From positions 1 through 64,000 of the forward strand of contig JAFSPM010000045.1 of the NCBI GenBank assembly GCA_017442855.1: 64,000 bases of DNA, in the 5' to 3' direction. Both the position numbers and the translations under genes were made by a program. The stretch comes from Bacteroidaceae bacterium (GTDB lineage: Bacteria > Bacteroidota > Bacteroidia > Bacteroidales > Bacteroidaceae). The notes under the pieces were generated by a model. The model ran no database searches. It had not been told where the DNA came from and saw only the letters and a list, made by a program, of their open reading frames with translations. Below are positions 62,919-64,000 of this stretch, one piece after another. Every line of letters begins with the position of its first letter. Position 1 is the stretch's first letter.

Positions 62919-63500
62919 ATGAAAAAGTTATTGATTTTTAGTCTTTTGCTTGCGATGGCTTCATCTGTTTTCCCCCAGGTAGGCAATGAGTGGAAAGAAA
63001 TAAAGCCAGAAGAGATTGGTATAAACCCCATCAATTTATTTAAAGACGGATTGGCACTCACTGTACAGGATGGTGAGAAAGCCAACTCTATGATGCTGAC
63101 GATGGGAACCTTAGGTTATTTCCGCGGAAAAGGCATGCTTGCCATGTATGTAAACGAAAGTCGCTATACTTATGACTTGCTGATGAAGAATCCTTATTTT
63201 ACGGTTGAAGCATTCCCAGAGGCATATAATGAGCATCTGCGCTATTTGGGCACACATTCGGGTAGGGACGGCTCCGACAAGATTAAAGATGCCGGACTGA
63301 CAGCCAGCAAAACAGCAGAGGGAACACCTTATATTCTTGAGGGCAACCTGCTTATCGAGTGCCGTCTGGTCTATACTGGCTCATGGGATGAGGATAAGTT
63401 GGATGATAGCATCAAGGCTTCTTATTACCGAGACGGTGTTCGTCGCCCCATGCACCAGCAACTGCTTGCTGAAATCCTCCATGTTTGGGTGAAGGAATGA
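62919..63500 (+). CDS. secreted flavin reductase-like (FMN-binding split barrel) protein
   Basis: 193 residues. Signal peptide MKKLLIFSLLLAMASSVFPQ, then EIKPEEIGINPINLFKDGLA and NSMMLTMGTLGYFRGKGMLA, resembling the flavin reductase-like split-barrel fold with bound FMN. Export of such a flavoprotein is unusual and may serve extracytoplasmic electron transfer. 60 bp after the C1 peptidase gene, so possibly the same transcript. Confidence 0.75.
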   Translation: MKKLLIFSLLLAMASSVFPQVGNEWKEIKPEEIGINPINLFKDGLALTVQDGEKANSMMLTMGTLGYFRGKGMLAMYVNESRYTYDLLMKNPYFTVEAFPEAYNEHLRYLGTHSGRDGSDKIKDAGLTASKTAEGTPYILEGNLLIECRLVYTGSWDEDKLDDSIKASYYRDGVRRPMHQQLLAEILHVWVKE

Positions 63501-63540
63501 ATGTTTAGCAATGACAATAGAGAACTGAGACTGTGTGATA

Positions 63541-64000
63541 TTATTTTTTGAACAGGGAATCCCACTTCAGCTGGATGACACCGAACATGGCTTCGCCAAA
63601 GATGCTGCTGTTCATCTTGGAGGTGCCTTCCTTGCGGTTGACGAAGATAACGGGCACTTCCTTGATGCGGAAGCCGAGCTGCCAAGCGGTGAACTTCATC
63701 TCTATCTGGAAGGCATAGCCTTTGAAACGGATCTTGTCGAGGTCCATCATCTGCAACACTTTCTTGCGATAGCAAACAAAGCCTGCAGTGGTGTCGTGTA
63801 CTGGGATGCTGGTGATGAGACGAACATACTTGGAGGCGCAATAGCTCATCAACACACGACTCATAGGCCAATCTACCACATTGACACCAGATACATAGCG
63901 AGAACCAATAGACACATCAGCACCTTCATGGGCACAGGCGTCATATAATCGGGGAAGGTCATCAGGATTGTGACTGAAGTCGGCATCCATCTCAAAGATA
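63541..64000 (-). CDS. GT2 glycosyltransferase (dolichol-/polyprenol-phosphate mannosyltransferase-like), 3' part
   Basis: The last ~152 residues are in the window; the frame runs off the edge (IFEMDADFSHNPDDLPRLYD). MDADFSHNP is the metal-binding DAD motif of DPM1-type GT2 enzymes, followed by GADVSIGSRYVSGV and ITSIPVHDTTAGFVCYRK (T-x-G-F block). These enzymes move a sugar onto a polyprenyl-phosphate carrier at the membrane. The short end after KFTAWQLGFRIKEVPVIF shows no C-terminal GtrA domain. Confidence 0.9.
   Translation of the reverse strand, partial: IFEMDADFSHNPDDLPRLYDACAHEGADVSIGSRYVSGVNVVDWPMSRVLMSYCASKYVRLITSIPVHDTTAGFVCYRKKVLQMMDLDKIRFKGYAFQIEMKFTAWQLGFRIKEVPVIFVNRKEGTSKMNSSIFGEAMFGVIQLKWDSLFKK

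Overview
The window looks like a chromosome segment of a Bacteroidales bacterium, most likely Prevotella or a close relative. Evidence: promoters fit the Bacteroidetes consensus (TTTG, 19-21 nt, TAnnTTTG), purine-rich Shine-Dalgarno sites are mostly weak, and the gene content is typical of the order (S46 dipeptidyl-peptidases, DUF4270, DUF3667, DUF3810, DUF4369, a C10 peptidase, an in-line GDE/GT4/GH57 glycogen cluster, LytS/LytTR pairs). No rRNA, tRNA, insertion sequence or intact prophage was seen.

Layout. 1-3.5 kb: 5' end of gap (minus strand), mscL, guaA, a MarC protein. 3.6-10.8 kb: glycogen metabolism (debranching enzyme, GT4 synthase-like enzyme and GH57 enzyme on plus; a short GT5 synthase and a DUF4270 lipoprotein on minus). 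11-17.2 kb: fused NfnAB-like flavoprotein, serS, rpmA-rplU with a structured leader, and a DUF3667 membrane protein. 17.5-22.2 kb: LytS/LytTR pair, ferredoxin-like aldo/keto reductase, secreted beta-lactamase-fold hydrolase. 22.3-27.0 kb: a histidine operon with a visible transcription attenuator (15-residue leader peptide with His-His-Arg-His-Gln-His, then a terminator), hisG, a fused hisD-hisC gene and bifunctional hisB. 27.1-30.1 kb: DPP7-type S46 peptidase and a DUF4369 lipoprotein.

30.1-43.5 kb is accessory and partly decayed: a smalltalk-like microprotein, an M15 peptidase, a frameshifted outer-membrane receptor-like protein, a radical-SAM/SPASM protein without its cluster-binding N-terminus, a TPR regulator without its N-terminal half, a phage-type amidase, a two-gene DUF488 cassette, then a TPR regulator, a DUF3244-like protein, a C10 cysteine peptidase and a lipoprotein. 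A perfect 132-bp direct repeat links the broken and intact TPR regulators.

43.5-56.4 kb is mostly core: grpE-dnaJ, cstA, CPBP protease, 5'-nucleotidase, DPP11-type S46 peptidase, metallophosphoesterase, stand-alone MetH reactivation domain, TIM-barrel lipoprotein, dihydroorotase. 56.5-60.4 kb is a defence-type island: a DUF4143 ATPase beside what looks like the last codons of a lost cas1, an intact cas2, a two-spacer array with type V-A (Cas12a) repeats and its own promoter, a stop-containing pseudogene, and a toxin with a Panacea-type antitoxin. 60.5-64 kb: DUF3810 metallopeptidase, secreted C1-type peptidase, secreted flavin-reductase-like protein, 5'-truncated (window edge) glycosyltransferase.

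The intergenic spaces carry several families of short repeats, many with a ~22-bp period or arranged as hairpins, plus a 74-bp palindromic element and a 63-bp element, each present twice. The most notable items are the minimal Cas12a-type CRISPR relic, the histidine attenuator, the DUF488 two-gene cassette, and the ~22-bp intergenic repeat arrays.
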